Below are positions 24,803 through 34,744 of a DNA stretch of 64,000 nt, piece by piece. The stretch covers positions 149,757 to 213,756 of the forward strand of contig NZ_JANGAD010000007.1 in the NCBI RefSeq assembly GCF_024461735.1, read 5' to 3'. Each line of letters begins with the position of its first letter. Position 1 is the first letter of the stretch. The notes beneath the pieces are model-generated. The model ran no database searches. It saw nothing but the letters and a program-made list of their open reading frames with translations, and had not been told where the DNA came from. The position numbers and the translations under genes are program-made. The stretch comes from Anaerotignum propionicum (GTDB taxonomy: Bacteria > Bacillota > Clostridia > Lachnospirales > Anaerotignaceae).

Positions 24803-26134
24803 TTAGTGCAAATAATGATATTGCTTATTACCAAAATAGAGCAAACTGATTGCTAAAATAGAGGTCATACCTTCTGCAATGGGAATGGCAAGCCAGATTC
24901 CATTGATGCCGAATACATTAGGCAAGAAGAGTATACAAACGGTAACGAAAAAGAAGGTTCTTAAAAAAGAAATAATAGCTGACAGCAATCCATTGGACAA
25001 TGCCGTAAAAAATGATGAGGTAAAGATATTGATACCTGAAAACAGGAAGGCCCAGGCAAAAATATGATACCCGTGGAGTGCAATTTTATAGGTCTCGCTA
25101 TTTCGAGACGAAAAAATAGAAATGGTTGGCGTTGCCATAAAAAATGAAAAAACGGAGATAACAACTGATGACACCAAAATAATTTGAACACATAATCTAA
25201 ACATCTTTTTCAGTTTTACGTTGTTATGATTTCCGTAAATGAAACTGAAAATCGGCGCAGCCCCATTGGAAAAACCCATATAAGCTGCTGAAAATAAAAA
25301 TTGCGCATATAGGATGATGGTGATTGCGGCAACACCATTTTGACCGAGTGTTTTCATCATGGTTAGATTAAACAGAAATGTAGTCACTGCTGCTGCGCCT
25401 GAGGTTACCATTTCTGAGGAACCGTTAAGAATGCTGGAGAGAATCGCTTTTCCATCCCATTTTGGTTTTACAAAATATAGAATTGCTCTTGGTTTGGAGA
25501 AGTACCAAAGGGGGAATAACCCTCCAATAAGGAAGCTTGCGGCAGTACCCCAAGCAGCACCGGCTATGCCCCAATTCAGCACTACAATAAATAAATAGTC
25601 TAAGAAGATATTCGAAATACCGGAGACTACATTAAGCCATAAGCCCAGTTTTGGTTTACCTGCTGTTACAAATAAGGTTTGAAACAGTACTTGAATCACG
25701 GAAACAAAATATAGCGACATAAGAATTTTGCCGTAGTCAACACAATAAGGCAAAAGGGCATCATTTGCCCCTAAAAAGCGGCATAAAGGGATGATAAAGA
25801 TAAAAGCAATACTGGAAAGAATAAGTCCCAATATTGCACTAAAGGCAACAATTAATGTAAAGCTGCTTCGTGCGTCGTCAATTCGTCCTTCTCCTAATGT
25901 ACGACCAATGACCGCACTGCCTCCTGTACCAAGCATAATGCCCACACCCATTAATATATTAATAAGGGGAAACACAATATTTGTGGCAGATAGAGCTTCT
26001 GTGCCCACGTAGCGGGAAACAAAGATACCATCTACAATCGTATAGGTCGCCACAAACACCAGCATAGTAATGGTTGGCAGGGTAAAACGCAAAAGGGAGG
26101 ACAAGTTAAAATCTTTTGCTAATTCGTTTTGCAT
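24803..26134 (-). CDS. MATE-family multidrug exporter
   Basis: 443 residues with 12 predicted membrane helices in two similar halves. The motif NIVFPLINILMGVGIMLGTGGS in the first half and the GAAPIFSFIYGN loop in the second are MATE features. These proteins exchange cationic drugs or metabolites for Na+ or H+. It is MepA/DinF-like rather than MurJ-like. Single gene; GAGG lies about 9 bases before the ATG. Substrate unknown. Confidence 0.85.
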   Translation of the reverse strand: MQNELAKDFNLSSLLRFTLPTITMLVFVATYTIVDGIFVSRYVGTEALSATNIVFPLINILMGVGIMLGTGGSAVIGRTLGEGRIDDARSSFTLIVAFSAILGLILSSIAFIFIIPLCRFLGANDALLPYCVDYGKILMSLYFVSVIQVLFQTLFVTAGKPKLGLWLNVVSGISNIFLDYLFIVVLNWGIAGAAWGTAASFLIGGLFPLWYFSKPRAILYFVKPKWDGKAILSSILNGSSEMVTSGAAAVTTFLFNLTMMKTLGQNGVAAITIILYAQFLFSAAYMGFSNGAAPIFSFIYGNHNNVKLKKMFRLCVQIILVSSVVISVFSFFMATPTISIFSSRNSETYKIALHGYHIFAWAFLFSGINIFTSSFFTALSNGLLSAIISFLRTFFFVTVCILFLPNVFGINGIWLAIPIAEGMTSILAISLLYFGNKQYHYLH

Positions 26135-26315
26135 AAATAAACCTCAATTCAATATAAGTAGTTCTAAAATAACACCCATAATTCCTTTTCAATGCCATAC
26201 GTCTATCTGTTAGCATCTCACAAATAATCCAGTTATTATTTTGCATTATAATTGTTTCATATTAGTATCTAGCATATTTGCATGACTGAATTTAATGGTT
26301 AGAAAATTCGTAAAA

Positions 26316-26338
26316 ATAGGCGGAAATTTTCCGCCTAT
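26316..26338 (-). terminator. Terminator of rqcH
   Basis: Stem ATAGGCGGAAA / TTTCCGCCTAT followed on the minus strand by TTTTTA (26311-26315). The rest of the 26135-26373 gap is AT-rich and I see no gene in it. Confidence 0.75.
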
Positions 26339-26373
26339 ACTTTAACGAGCAATTACATTGCAAATGCGATTCC

Positions 26374-28140
26374 TCATATAGATTGTATAGAGTTCACTTT
26401 TTCTTCATCGGGCGTTACGTAAATGGTACGATTGGTCAAATAAATGACCATACCCGGCTTGGCTCCGTTAGGCTTTTTCACATTTTTTCGTTGTGTATAG
26501 TCAACAGGAACCATGCTGCTGTTTTTGGCTTTGCTATAGAAGGCGGCTAAATTTGAAGCTTCTTCCAATGCAGTATCGCTGGCGATGCCTGTACCATTTG
26601 TGCGAATGATGACATGGGAACCGGGAATTTCTTTGGTATGCAGCCAGATATCCATGCTGTCTGCAAAGCGTAGTGTAAGCTCATCATTTTGCAGATTGCT
26701 CTTCCCCACATATATTTCATAGCCATCTGAGGAGGTAAAATGCAAAGGTTTTGCTTTTTTTGCCTTAGGGGCACCTTTTTTTGGTGCTTGGCGACGTACA
26801 AACCCACTTTCCGCCAATTCTGTTCTGATTTCCGCCAAATCTGCTTCATCAGAGGCGTTTTCCAGTGCATTTAGTACACTTTCTAAATAAACAAGCTCTT
26901 CATCATTTTGTTTTTCCTGTATTTCTAAAGCAGTAAGAGTCCTTTTTGCTTTATTGTAACGGGAGAAATATTTTTGGGCGTTCTCTGAAGGAGTTTTTGT
27001 AGGGTCTAAGGAAATCTCGATTTCACCCATGGTCTCGTCATAAAAATCTATAGTTCGGAAGGTAGTAGCCCCTTGAGGGATGGCATAAATATTGGCAGTT
27101 AGAAGCTCGCCCTTTTTGCGCCAGCTTTCCATTGCTGCCACATCTTTGCGGGTTTTTAACTGTATTTCCTTTTTCTTTATACAACGTTCAATGTTCGAGC
27201 TAACCAACCGACGCATATCGTGGGCTTTTTGCTTGATATGGGAAGCATGATCCCGTTCTTGATAAAAGCTTTCCAAAAGTGCCGATATAGAAGGAAAAGT
27301 TTTTTGCTGGAAGGCTTTAAATTCTATCATATCTATTACACCGAAATCCAAAACACGATTGGAATTGGGATGGTAATACAGTTTTGGTGTAAAGTTTGAA
27401 AGCTTAACTTCCTCCATAACAGCCTGAAAGGCTGTAAATAAGGCTTCACCCTTCTCAGGTGTTATTTGCTGGCAGGTATCGGAGGGCTCTAAATCGGCAC
27501 GGAAGCAAATCTCTCCTGCCATAATGGGGCTGATTCCTGTGTAGGTTTTATATAAAAATTCTTGCAGCTTTTGTCCAGCCTGTAGAGCGAGAGAGAATAA
27601 AAAGTCACCTTGCTCTGCCAAAAGAGGATTTTTTTTGTTTTGTGAGGGAGGGAGAACATAATCTTTCCCGGGCAATACTTCTCTCACCGAGCTTTTTTCG
27701 TGGGAAACCCGCTTGATGGAATCTAAGATTCGTCCGTTTTCGTCGGTCAAAATAAGATTGCTGTGCTTCCCCATAATTTCTAATATTAAATTTTTTACAG
27801 TCATATCGCCCATTTCATTTGCGGATTCAATTTTTATCATAATAATACGCTCAAAATTAGGCTGACAAATATCCATAATTTTGCCCCCTGCAATGTGCTT
27901 ACGCAAAACCATGCAGAACAAAGGCGCTGTCATAGGGTTTTCCCTTGCCGTTTCGGTAAAATGTATTCTTGGATTACTGGAATTTGCGGAAGCTAATATT
28001 TTATGGACAACGCCCGCACCTCTTACTGAAAAACGTATTTCATCTGCCACAGGTTGATGAATTTTGTCAATTCTGCCGCCGATAAGGTTCGTTTTCAGTT
28101 CGTGTACGATAGCTGCTGCGGTGATACCGTCTAAAGCCAT
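26374..28140 (-). CDS. rqcH: NFACT-family ribosome quality control protein RqcH
   Basis: 588 residues. NFACT-N domain starts MALDGITAAAIVHELKTNL and includes GGRIDKIHQP; a helix-hairpin-helix and long coiled coil (about residues 270-430) follow. The NFACT-R domain contains EIYVGKSNLQNDELTLRFA and DIWLHTKEIPGSHVII. RqcH binds stalled 50S-peptidyl-tRNA and adds alanine tails to mark peptides for decay. The family was earlier named fibronectin-binding protein. Start ATG follows GGAGGAACG. It is a single gene, divergent from yicC. Confidence 0.9.
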   Translation of the reverse strand: MALDGITAAAIVHELKTNLIGGRIDKIHQPVADEIRFSVRGAGVVHKILASANSSNPRIHFTETARENPMTAPLFCMVLRKHIAGGKIMDICQPNFERIIMIKIESANEMGDMTVKNLILEIMGKHSNLILTDENGRILDSIKRVSHEKSSVREVLPGKDYVLPPSQNKKNPLLAEQGDFLFSLALQAGQKLQEFLYKTYTGISPIMAGEICFRADLEPSDTCQQITPEKGEALFTAFQAVMEEVKLSNFTPKLYYHPNSNRVLDFGVIDMIEFKAFQQKTFPSISALLESFYQERDHASHIKQKAHDMRRLVSSNIERCIKKKEIQLKTRKDVAAMESWRKKGELLTANIYAIPQGATTFRTIDFYDETMGEIEISLDPTKTPSENAQKYFSRYNKAKRTLTALEIQEKQNDEELVYLESVLNALENASDEADLAEIRTELAESGFVRRQAPKKGAPKAKKAKPLHFTSSDGYEIYVGKSNLQNDELTLRFADSMDIWLHTKEIPGSHVIIRTNGTGIASDTALEEASNLAAFYSKAKNSSMVPVDYTQRKNVKKPNGAKPGMVIYLTNRTIYVTPDEEKVNSIQSI

Positions 28141-28446
28141 GGGACGTTCCTCCTTTATTGTTTTTATGTGTCGGTATAGTATAACATAGCAGGAAGAATA
28201 TTACACGAAGGAGAAAAATTAAAATTTGATTAAAAATAAAAGGCTATTTTCTAGGTTTTTCTTGATATTTATGTGTTCATAGGCTATAATGGGGAACAAT
28301 GTATGTCTGAAGGATCGACTCACGTCATATGGGTTTTTGGTCTTTTGCAGGCTTTTTTGAGTTTGGTGGTAAAATACACCGGTCAACAAAAGAAGCCTCG
28401 ATTTTGTAATGAAAATTGAAGTGAACGCACAGAGAGGAAAAAGGAT
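28141..28446 (+). other. Intergenic leader before yicC
   Basis: 306 bases between divergent genes. It contains the yicC promoter (28262-28290) and about 155 bases of leader with no clear riboswitch. I see no small gene with a ribosome binding site. Confidence 0.5.
28262..28290 (+). promoter_or_regulatory. Sigma-A promoter of the yicC-remA-gmk-rpoZ operon
   Basis: TTGATA (28262-28267), 17-base spacer, TATAAT (28285-28290). Confidence 0.75.
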
Positions 28447-29334
28447 ATGGGTACAAATGTTAGAAGTATGACGGGATACGGCCGAGGTGAACACATTGCT
28501 GAGGACAGAAAATTTACCATAGAACTAAAATCCGTAAATCATAGATATAATGATATAAGTATTAAATTACCCCGTTCTTTGGCTAGCCTTGAAGACAAAA
28601 TTAAAAAGCATATTATGCAACAGGTTTTTCGTGGAAAGACGGATGTATATGTCAGCTTTGAAACCTTTGCATCGGATGATGTTGAGGTAAAGCTAAATGA
28701 AGCCTTAGCAAAGGCGTACTATGAGAAGCTTAAGGTGTTGCAGGATAGCATTGGCTTTGAAGGCGGCAACCTTTTGGATTTGACAGCAAAGTTTCCTGAC
28801 GTAATTACAGTGGAAAAACCTCAAAAGGATGAATCTGTTATTTGGGATGCATTACTACCTGCTTTAGATGAAGCGGTAACTCGTTTTGCTTCCATGCGTC
28901 AAACAGAAGGGGAAGCTTTGAAAAAAGATATTTTGGCAAAGGGAAAACGAATTCAGACTTTGGTTCAAGAAGTAAAGTTGCGTTCCCCTTTGGTTGTTGA
29001 GGAATATAGGGAAAAATTGAATAACCGTTTGAAGGATTTATTGGGTGGTATTGACGTTGACCCCCAGCGCATTGCAACGGAGGTTGCGGTTTTTGCCGAC
29101 AGAGGTTGTGTAGATGAGGAAATTACCCGTTTGGAAAGTCACTTGGTTCAGCTTGCTGATATTTTGGAAAGAGGCGGACAGGTGGGGAGAAAGCTTGATT
29201 TCCTTGTGCAAGAAATGAACAGAGAATCCAATACCATTGCTTCTAAGGCAAATGATATACAAATTGTGCAGGCAACCATCGAACTAAAAAGTGAAATTGA
29301 AAAAATTCGCGAACAGATTCAAAATTTAGAGTAG
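28447..29334 (+). CDS. yicC: YicC/YloC-family endoribonuclease
   Basis: 295 residues after GAGAGGAAAAAGG. The family start MTGYGRGEH (here preceded by five residues), [16 protein letters not shown] and the C-terminal [17 protein letters not shown] are highly diagnostic. YicC-type proteins are endoribonucleases that change mRNA and small RNA stability. The neighbours remA, gmk and rpoZ are its usual partners in Firmicutes. The 13-base gap to remA suggests one transcript. Confidence 0.9.
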   Translation: MGTNVRSMTGYGRGEHIAEDRKFTIELKSVNHRYNDISIKLPRSLASLEDKIKKHIMQQVFRGKTDVYVSFETFASDDVEVKLNEALAKAYYEKLKVLQDSIGFEGGNLLDLTAKFPDVITVEKPQKDESVIWDALLPALDEAVTRFASMRQTEGEALKKDILAKGKRIQTLVQEVKLRSPLVVEEYREKLNNRLKDLLGGIDVDPQRIATEVAVFADRGCVDEEITRLESHLVQLADILERGGQVGRKLDFLVQEMNRESNTIASKANDIQIVQATIELKSEIEKIREQIQNLE

Positions 29335-29347
29335 TTGGGGTGGCGGC

Positions 29348-29605
29348 ATGGAAAAAATTCAATTTTTAAATATCGGGTATGGAAATGTAGTATCTGCAAA
29401 TCGGGTAATTGCCATTGTCAGCCCTGATTCTGCCCCAATTAAGCGTATTGTGCAAGAAGGGAAAGAAAAAGGAAATTTAATCGATGCAACCTATGGCAGA
29501 AAAACCCGTTGCGTGATTATAATGGATAACGGGCATTTGGTGCTTTCACCCAATATGCCTGAAACAGTGGGCGGCAGGCTTTTATCAGAGCAGAAGGGGA
29601 ATTAA
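29348..29605 (+). CDS. remA: Extracellular matrix regulator RemA (DUF370)
   Basis: 85 residues. [28 protein letters not shown] and the [18 protein letters not shown] block are diagnostic for RemA. In Bacillus subtilis it is a DNA-binding activator of matrix and osmoprotection genes that forms ring-like oligomers. In Clostridia the gene keeps the same place between yicC and gmk, although targets here are unknown. The next gene starts 2 bases after the stop. Confidence 0.9.
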   Translation: MEKIQFLNIGYGNVVSANRVIAIVSPDSAPIKRIVQEGKEKGNLIDATYGRKTRCVIIMDNGHLVLSPNMPETVGGRLLSEQKGN

Positions 29606-29607
29606 CA

Positions 29608-30216
29608 ATGAAGAAACAAGGTGTATTGCTAATTATTTCCGGGCCTTCCGGTTCAGGCAAGGGGACGGTGGTGGAACAGCTTTGCAAAAGAGATAATTTT
29701 TCGCTATCTATTTCGGCAACGACAAGAACACCCAGAGATTATGAAATTGATGGGGTGCATTATTTCTTCCATACAAGAGAAGAGTTTTTGCGCATGCAGG
29801 AGCATAAAGAGCTTTTGGAGTGGGCAGAATTTTGCGGGAACTATTATGGAACACCTCGTAAATATGTGGTAGAGCAGTTGACACAAGGGAAAAATGTGAT
29901 CCTTGAGATTGAAGTACAAGGTGCACTTCAGGTGAAGAAAATTTATCCTGATGGGGTTTTGGTTTTTTTAATGCCTCCAAATTTAGAAGAATTGGGCAGA
30001 CGACTCACCAATCGGGGCACTGAAGATAAAGATACCATAAACCGCAGAATTCATAGAGCATTGGAAGAAATGGAATTGGCTCAAGAATACGATTATGTGG
30101 TGATTAACGATACCGTTGAAGAGGCTACGGAGGATTTGCTTGCAATTGTTCAGGCTGAAAGGATGAAATGCAGCAGAAATCCCAACATAAAAAAGATATT
30201 TAAAGGAGAGATGTAG
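29608..30216 (+). CDS. gmk: Guanylate kinase
   Basis: 202 residues. P-loop GPSGSGKGT (residues 12-20), then TTRTPRDYEIDGVHYFF, the GMP-binding segment, EWAEFCGNYYGTP and ILEIEVQGALQVKK. It phosphorylates GMP to GDP, for GTP and (p)ppGpp metabolism. Length is normal for the family. It is co-transcribed with remA and rpoZ (2 bases before the rpoZ start). Confidence 0.95.
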   Translation: MKKQGVLLIISGPSGSGKGTVVEQLCKRDNFSLSISATTRTPRDYEIDGVHYFFHTREEFLRMQEHKELLEWAEFCGNYYGTPRKYVVEQLTQGKNVILEIEVQGALQVKKIYPDGVLVFLMPPNLEELGRRLTNRGTEDKDTINRRIHRALEEMELAQEYDYVVINDTVEEATEDLLAIVQAERMKCSRNPNIKKIFKGEM

Positions 30217-30218
30217 GA

Positions 30219-30512
30219 ATGTTAAGACCTTCTTATACAGATTTATTGGAAGTTATCAATGAAGAAACCGACGATATTACTTTAGGCAGCAGATATACCA
30301 TCGTGATTGCAGCAGCAAAAAGAGCAAGACAGCTTGTGGATCATGCAGAGCCTTTGGTAAGTAAGATTAAAGTAGATAAACCCGTTTCTATTGCAGTGAA
30401 TGAGCTTTACGAAGGGCGAATCAAGGTGCGCCAAGCCAAAGAAGTTATTTATGAGGGTGAAATGATTCTCAGAGATGACACTGCGGAATTTATGGAACCA
30501 ACGGAAGACTAA
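30219..30512 (+). CDS. rpoZ: RNA polymerase omega subunit
   Basis: 97 residues. N-terminal MLRPSYTDLLEVI and the core SRYTIVIAAAKRARQLV match omega, which binds the beta-prime C-terminus and helps assemble RNA polymerase. The C-terminal extension (KPVSIAVNELYEGRI) is typical of Firmicutes. In many relatives coaBC follows it; here a terminator and priA follow, and coaBC is absent from this window. Confidence 0.93.
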   Translation: MLRPSYTDLLEVINEETDDITLGSRYTIVIAAAKRARQLVDHAEPLVSKIKVDKPVSIAVNELYEGRIKVRQAKEVIYEGEMILRDDTAEFMEPTED

Positions 30513-30520
30513 GAATTGAG

Positions 30521-30582
30521 GGCGATAAACATTAGGTATCTTACGCAGGATTTTGCGAAGAAATTTTGTTTATCGCCTTTTT
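30521..30582 (+). terminator. Terminator after rpoZ
   Basis: GGCGATAAAC / GTTTATCGCC stem (30521-30530 with 30568-30577), TTTTT after it, and an inner CGCAGGATTTTGCG hairpin in the loop. Confidence 0.8.
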
Positions 30583-30615
30583 GACAGTATTTTGATTTAG
30601 AAGGAGGTGGAAAAA

Positions 30616-33066
30616 ATGCGTTATGCCAGAGTTATTGTTGGAATGAACCATCCTCAAACGGATAGGGTTTTTGACTACAAAGTTCCCGATGCCTTTCAGG
30701 AAGATGCTAAAGTAGGTGTTCGAGTGATTGTGCCTTTTGGGCGGAGAAATACTAAAACTGAGGGATACATACTTTCTTTGGCTGAGGAGAGCGAGATTGC
30801 CTCGGAAAAGCTAAAAGACCTCCTTGAAATTCTGGATGATGGCATACCAATTTTTACACCTCAAATGCTTCATTTAGCACAATGGATGAAGGAGCACTAT
30901 TTTTGCACGTTAAATCAATGCTTGCAAGCCATTATGCCTACAGGAATTAAAACCAAAAGCATATGGCAGGTGCTTTTCAATGAAACAGCTGATGTTTCTG
31001 ATTGTAAAGGTGGGGAATTAGCGGTTTTAGAGGCCTTGAAGGAAATGGGCGGTTCCGGCGCTTTGAGTGAACTGGAGAAATTGTTGGGGAGTGGCAGTAA
31101 TCATGCAATACAACAACTGCAAAAAAAGAATATTATTCATCTGAAGCAAAAGATGACTCGCTCAGAATATAAAATGGAGCAGTGTTATTATTCCTTCAAT
31201 GATCAATCTTCTTTGTTGGAAGATACCATGAAAAAAGCAGAGACGGACAAGCGTCTTTTGGGGCAAAAAAAACTTTTATATTTATTACAAGAAAAGGGTG
31301 AGGTTACCCTTGAAGAAATTAAAAATATTGGAATTAGTGAATCCCCATTAAAAACCCTTTTGAAAAAAGGAATACTACTGGAGCGTAGAGTACAGAAAAA
31401 AAGAGCAGTTTTTTCTCTGGAGGATTATGAAAAAACCACGCCATTTTATCCGACAGCAGAACAAAGAGCGGCAATTGAGGAAATTGAACATCAAATAAAT
31501 TTGGAAAAGGGTAAACCCATTCTCCTTCATGGAGTTACAGGAAGCGGAAAAACAGAAATTTATATGCAAAGCATTGCCAAAATACTTGATATGGGGAAAC
31601 AGGCGGTGGTGTTGGTTCCTGAAATTTCTTTGACACCCCAAATGATGGAGAGATTTATTTCTCGTTTTGGTCAGGCTGTATCCATAACTCATAGCAGGCT
31701 CTCGGCGGGAGAGCGGTTAGATCAATGGAAAAAAGCCAGAGACGGAGAGATTTCTGTTATGATTGGGCCCAGATCAGCACTGTTTATGCCCTTTTCTGAT
31801 TTGGGAATGATTATCATTGATGAGGTGCATGATAACAGCTATATCTCCGATATTACCCCGAAGTATGATGCAAGGGAAGCGGCCAAGATACTTGCTGAGG
31901 ACACAGGTGCAGTTTTATTAATGGGTAGTGCGACTCCTGATTTGGTCAGCTACCACAAAGCCAGAAAAGGAGAATATCTACTGCTGGAATTGAAAGAAAG
32001 AACGGGGGGAGGAACCCTTCCCCGGATGCACATTGTGGATATGTGCAAAGAGTTGGAGGAGGGAAATCGATCTTCTTTTAGTCGGATTTTACAGCAGGAG
32101 ATAGCAATAAATTTAGAAAAAGGTCAGCAAACCATGCTGTTTTTAAATAGAAGGGGATTTGCAACCTTTGTTTCCTGCCGTAGCTGTGGTCATGTAATGC
32201 GTTGCCCTGAGTGTGGTATTTCTTATACATATCATGCAAAAGAAGATGCACTGATGTGCCATTATTGTGGCAAGACGGTGGAAAGCCCCCGAAATTGCCC
32301 TATATGCGGTTCAAAATACATTCGTTACTTCGGAACAGGGACACAAAAAATTGAAGAAGAGGTAAGACGGCTTTTTCCAAGAGCCAATGTTCTTCGTATG
32401 GATTTAGATACCACTATGGGTAAAAACAGCCATAATCAGATATTAGAGGCGTTTCGCAAGGGACAAGCTGATATACTTGTTGGGACTCAAATGATTGCAA
32501 AGGGACATGATTTCCCCAATGTAACTTTGGTTGGAGTAATGGCGGCAGACACTTCTTTAAATACAGGCAGTTTTTATGCTTCTGAAAACACCTTTCAATT
32601 AATTACTCAAGCTGGGGGGCGGGCAGGTAGAGCTGATGACAGGGGAAGGGTTTATATCCAAACCTATCAGCCCAAGCATTACTGCATTACTCATGCTGCG
32701 GAGCAGGATTATAAGGGCTTTTATGAAGAAGAAGTATTATTGCGTGAGATGATGGGATATCCTCCCTTTGGAGCCTTTTGTTCTGTTGTAATAAGTGGTG
32801 AAGATGAGATAGAAACAGTAAAAGCCGCTGATGTTTTAGGTGAAATCCTGCAGGTGGAAAATAGAGAAAAAGGCTTTTTTATTATGGGGCCTGTGCCGGC
32901 CATGTTGTTTAAATTTAGAGGAGAGTATCGACAACGGATTTTGATTCAAGGGCCGGAAGAAGATGCATTAGTGGGGTTTGTAGGCAGGTGTGTTGAAAAA
33001 GGACAACAAAATGTGGGGAAGGGAATACACTTTCAATTAACACGAAATCCCTTGAATATTGTATAA
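30616..33066 (+). CDS. priA: Primosomal helicase PriA
   Basis: 816 residues from ATG 30616; the in-frame GTG 30607 lies inside AAGGAGGTGG. N-terminal DNA-binding part, Walker A GVTGSGKTE, Walker B IIIDEVHDNSY (Val where DEEHD is usual), then helicase motifs such as GSATPDLVSYH and GTQMIAKGHDFPNV. Eight zinc-binding Cys are present in CRSCGHVMRCPECG and CHYCGKTVESPRNCPICG. PriA reloads the replisome at stalled forks. Confidence 0.93.
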   Translation: MRYARVIVGMNHPQTDRVFDYKVPDAFQEDAKVGVRVIVPFGRRNTKTEGYILSLAEESEIASEKLKDLLEILDDGIPIFTPQMLHLAQWMKEHYFCTLNQCLQAIMPTGIKTKSIWQVLFNETADVSDCKGGELAVLEALKEMGGSGALSELEKLLGSGSNHAIQQLQKKNIIHLKQKMTRSEYKMEQCYYSFNDQSSLLEDTMKKAETDKRLLGQKKLLYLLQEKGEVTLEEIKNIGISESPLKTLLKKGILLERRVQKKRAVFSLEDYEKTTPFYPTAEQRAAIEEIEHQINLEKGKPILLHGVTGSGKTEIYMQSIAKILDMGKQAVVLVPEISLTPQMMERFISRFGQAVSITHSRLSAGERLDQWKKARDGEISVMIGPRSALFMPFSDLGMIIIDEVHDNSYISDITPKYDAREAAKILAEDTGAVLLMGSATPDLVSYHKARKGEYLLLELKERTGGGTLPRMHIVDMCKELEEGNRSSFSRILQQEIAINLEKGQQTMLFLNRRGFATFVSCRSCGHVMRCPECGISYTYHAKEDALMCHYCGKTVESPRNCPICGSKYIRYFGTGTQKIEEEVRRLFPRANVLRMDLDTTMGKNSHNQILEAFRKGQADILVGTQMIAKGHDFPNVTLVGVMAADTSLNTGSFYASENTFQLITQAGGRAGRADDRGRVYIQTYQPKHYCITHAAEQDYKGFYEEEVLLREMMGYPPFGAFCSVVISGEDEIETVKAADVLGEILQVENREKGFFIMGPVPAMLFKFRGEYRQRILIQGPEEDALVGFVGRCVEKGQQNVGKGIHFQLTRNPLNIV

Positions 33067-33248
33067 TAGAAAACTTTATGTTAAAATATAGGGTAAACCC
33101 TGTTTTTTATTGTGATATGGATAGATAGTTGGTTTTTTAGAAATTTAGAGTAGATTAATGAAGCTAAAATCTTAAAGTTAAAGCCAATAATATTGGAATT
33201 TAAGAAGAAATGTTTTTGTATGGATAGTAATTGTAGGAGGTAAGATAA

Positions 33249-33710
33249 ATGGCAACAAGAGAAATACGCTTGAGTACCGATGAAATTTTGAGAAAAGTTT
33301 GTAAGCCGGTAAAGGAAATAAATCAGAATACACTTACATTATTGGATGATATGGCAGAAACCATGTATGCCGCAAATGGTGTTGGTCTTGCTGCACCCCA
33401 AGTGGGTATTTTGAAAAGAATCGTTACCATTGATATTGGGGATGGTCTGATTGAGCTGATTAACCCCGTTGTTGTGGAAAGAAGGGGTTCACAAATTGAT
33501 TATGAGGCATGCTTAAGTGTTCCTGGAAGAAGTGAATTGGTAGATCGTCCCGAATATGTTCGTGTGGAGGCCTTAAACCGCAATGGTGAGAAGATTATTG
33601 TGGAAGGAGAAGAGCTGATGGCTGTGGCTATTTGCCACGAAACAGATCATCTGGACGGAGTTTTATATATTGACAAAGCCATTCCACCAGAAGATGTGGA
33701 AGAGGTTTAA
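33249..33710 (+). CDS. def: Peptide deformylase
   Basis: 153 residues after GGAGG. Motif 1 GVGLAAPQVG, motif 2 EACLSVPG (the usual EGCLS has Ala for Gly here) and motif 3 HETDHLDG carry the Cys and two His that bind Fe2+ and the catalytic Glu. It removes formyl groups from new proteins. It lies 14 bases before fmt, the gene that adds the formyl group, forming the usual pair. Confidence 0.95.
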   Translation: MATREIRLSTDEILRKVCKPVKEINQNTLTLLDDMAETMYAANGVGLAAPQVGILKRIVTIDIGDGLIELINPVVVERRGSQIDYEACLSVPGRSELVDRPEYVRVEALNRNGEKIIVEGEELMAVAICHETDHLDGVLYIDKAIPPEDVEEV

Positions 33711-33724
33711 GGAGGAATAAGCCC

Positions 33725-34654
33725 GTGAGAGTGATTTTTATGGGTACACCGGATTTTGCGGTGTATTCTTTGAAGGCTCTATTGACACAGCATGAAGTGA
33801 TTGCTGTTGTCAGCCAGCCGGATAAGCCAAAAGGCAGAGGGAAAAAACTGGCACCAACTCCTGTTAAGGAGTATGCGCTGGAACAAGGGATTCAGGTTTA
33901 TCAGCCTGAAAAGGCAAGAGACCCTGAATTTGTTGCATTGTTGAAAGATTTGAATCCTGATGTGATAGCAGTAACGGCTTTCGGACAGATATTGCCAGAA
34001 AGTATTTTGAATATTCCCCAATATGGCTGTATTAACGTACATGGCTCTTTACTTCCTAAGTATAGAGGGGCGGCGCCAATGCAGTGGTCTATTATAAATG
34101 GGGAAAAGGTAACGGGAATTACCACTATGTTTATGGCTAAGGGCATGGATACGGGGGATATGCTTTTAAAGACGGAAGTGCCAATTACACCTGAGGACAA
34201 TTTTGCCTCTGTTCATGATAAAATGGCATTGGCAGGTGCAGATTTGCTTCTAGAAACCTTAACTGCTTTGCAGGCAGGAACAGTGGAAAGAATTCCCCAG
34301 AATCATGAGGAGGCAACTTATGCCGCAATGATTACAAAGGAAACTGGGCATATTGATTGGTCAAAAAGTGCAGAGGAAATTTTGAATCTTATGCGGGGGC
34401 TGGATCCGGCACCGGGAGCATATGCAATGTATGAAGAGGAACCTCTAAAGCTTTTTAAAGGAACAAAAACGGAAGGTGACTATCACTGGGGGAAATACGG
34501 TGAGGTTGTTGATATTAACAAGAAGGGGTTCGTCGTAAAATGCGGCGATGGGGCATTGACTATAACGGAATTGCAAGCCACAGGCAAAAAGAGAATGCCG
34601 GCGGATGCGTATTTGAGAGGTCATGCTATCAATCAGGGCGTCCTTTTACAGTAG
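33725..34654 (+). CDS. fmt: Methionyl-tRNA formyltransferase
   Basis: 309 residues from GTG 33725, with GGAGGAA upstream. N-terminal MRVIFMGTPDFAVYSL, then the folate-binding HGSLLPKYRGAAPMQWSI, with catalytic Asn-His-Asp type residues, and MDTGDMLL. The C-terminal tRNA-binding domain contains RGLDPAPGAYAMYEEEPLK. It formylates initiator Met-tRNA using 10-formyl-tetrahydrofolate. The short gap to def suggests one operon. Confidence 0.95.
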   Translation: MRVIFMGTPDFAVYSLKALLTQHEVIAVVSQPDKPKGRGKKLAPTPVKEYALEQGIQVYQPEKARDPEFVALLKDLNPDVIAVTAFGQILPESILNIPQYGCINVHGSLLPKYRGAAPMQWSIINGEKVTGITTMFMAKGMDTGDMLLKTEVPITPEDNFASVHDKMALAGADLLLETLTALQAGTVERIPQNHEEATYAAMITKETGHIDWSKSAEEILNLMRGLDPAPGAYAMYEEEPLKLFKGTKTEGDYHWGKYGEVVDINKKGFVVKCGDGALTITELQATGKKRMPADAYLRGHAINQGVLLQ

Positions 34655-34744
34655 TCTTTTTAAGGAAAAACTTCGTGTTCGCAACAGCACACTTATGTAA
34701 ACAGATTTCCTTAAAATTTAGAAAACAAAAAGGAGGAACCAATT

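Noticed and set aside
28219..28494. Minus-strand 91-residue frame upstream of yicC
   Set aside because: It covers the yicC promoter and start and has no protein-like composition.
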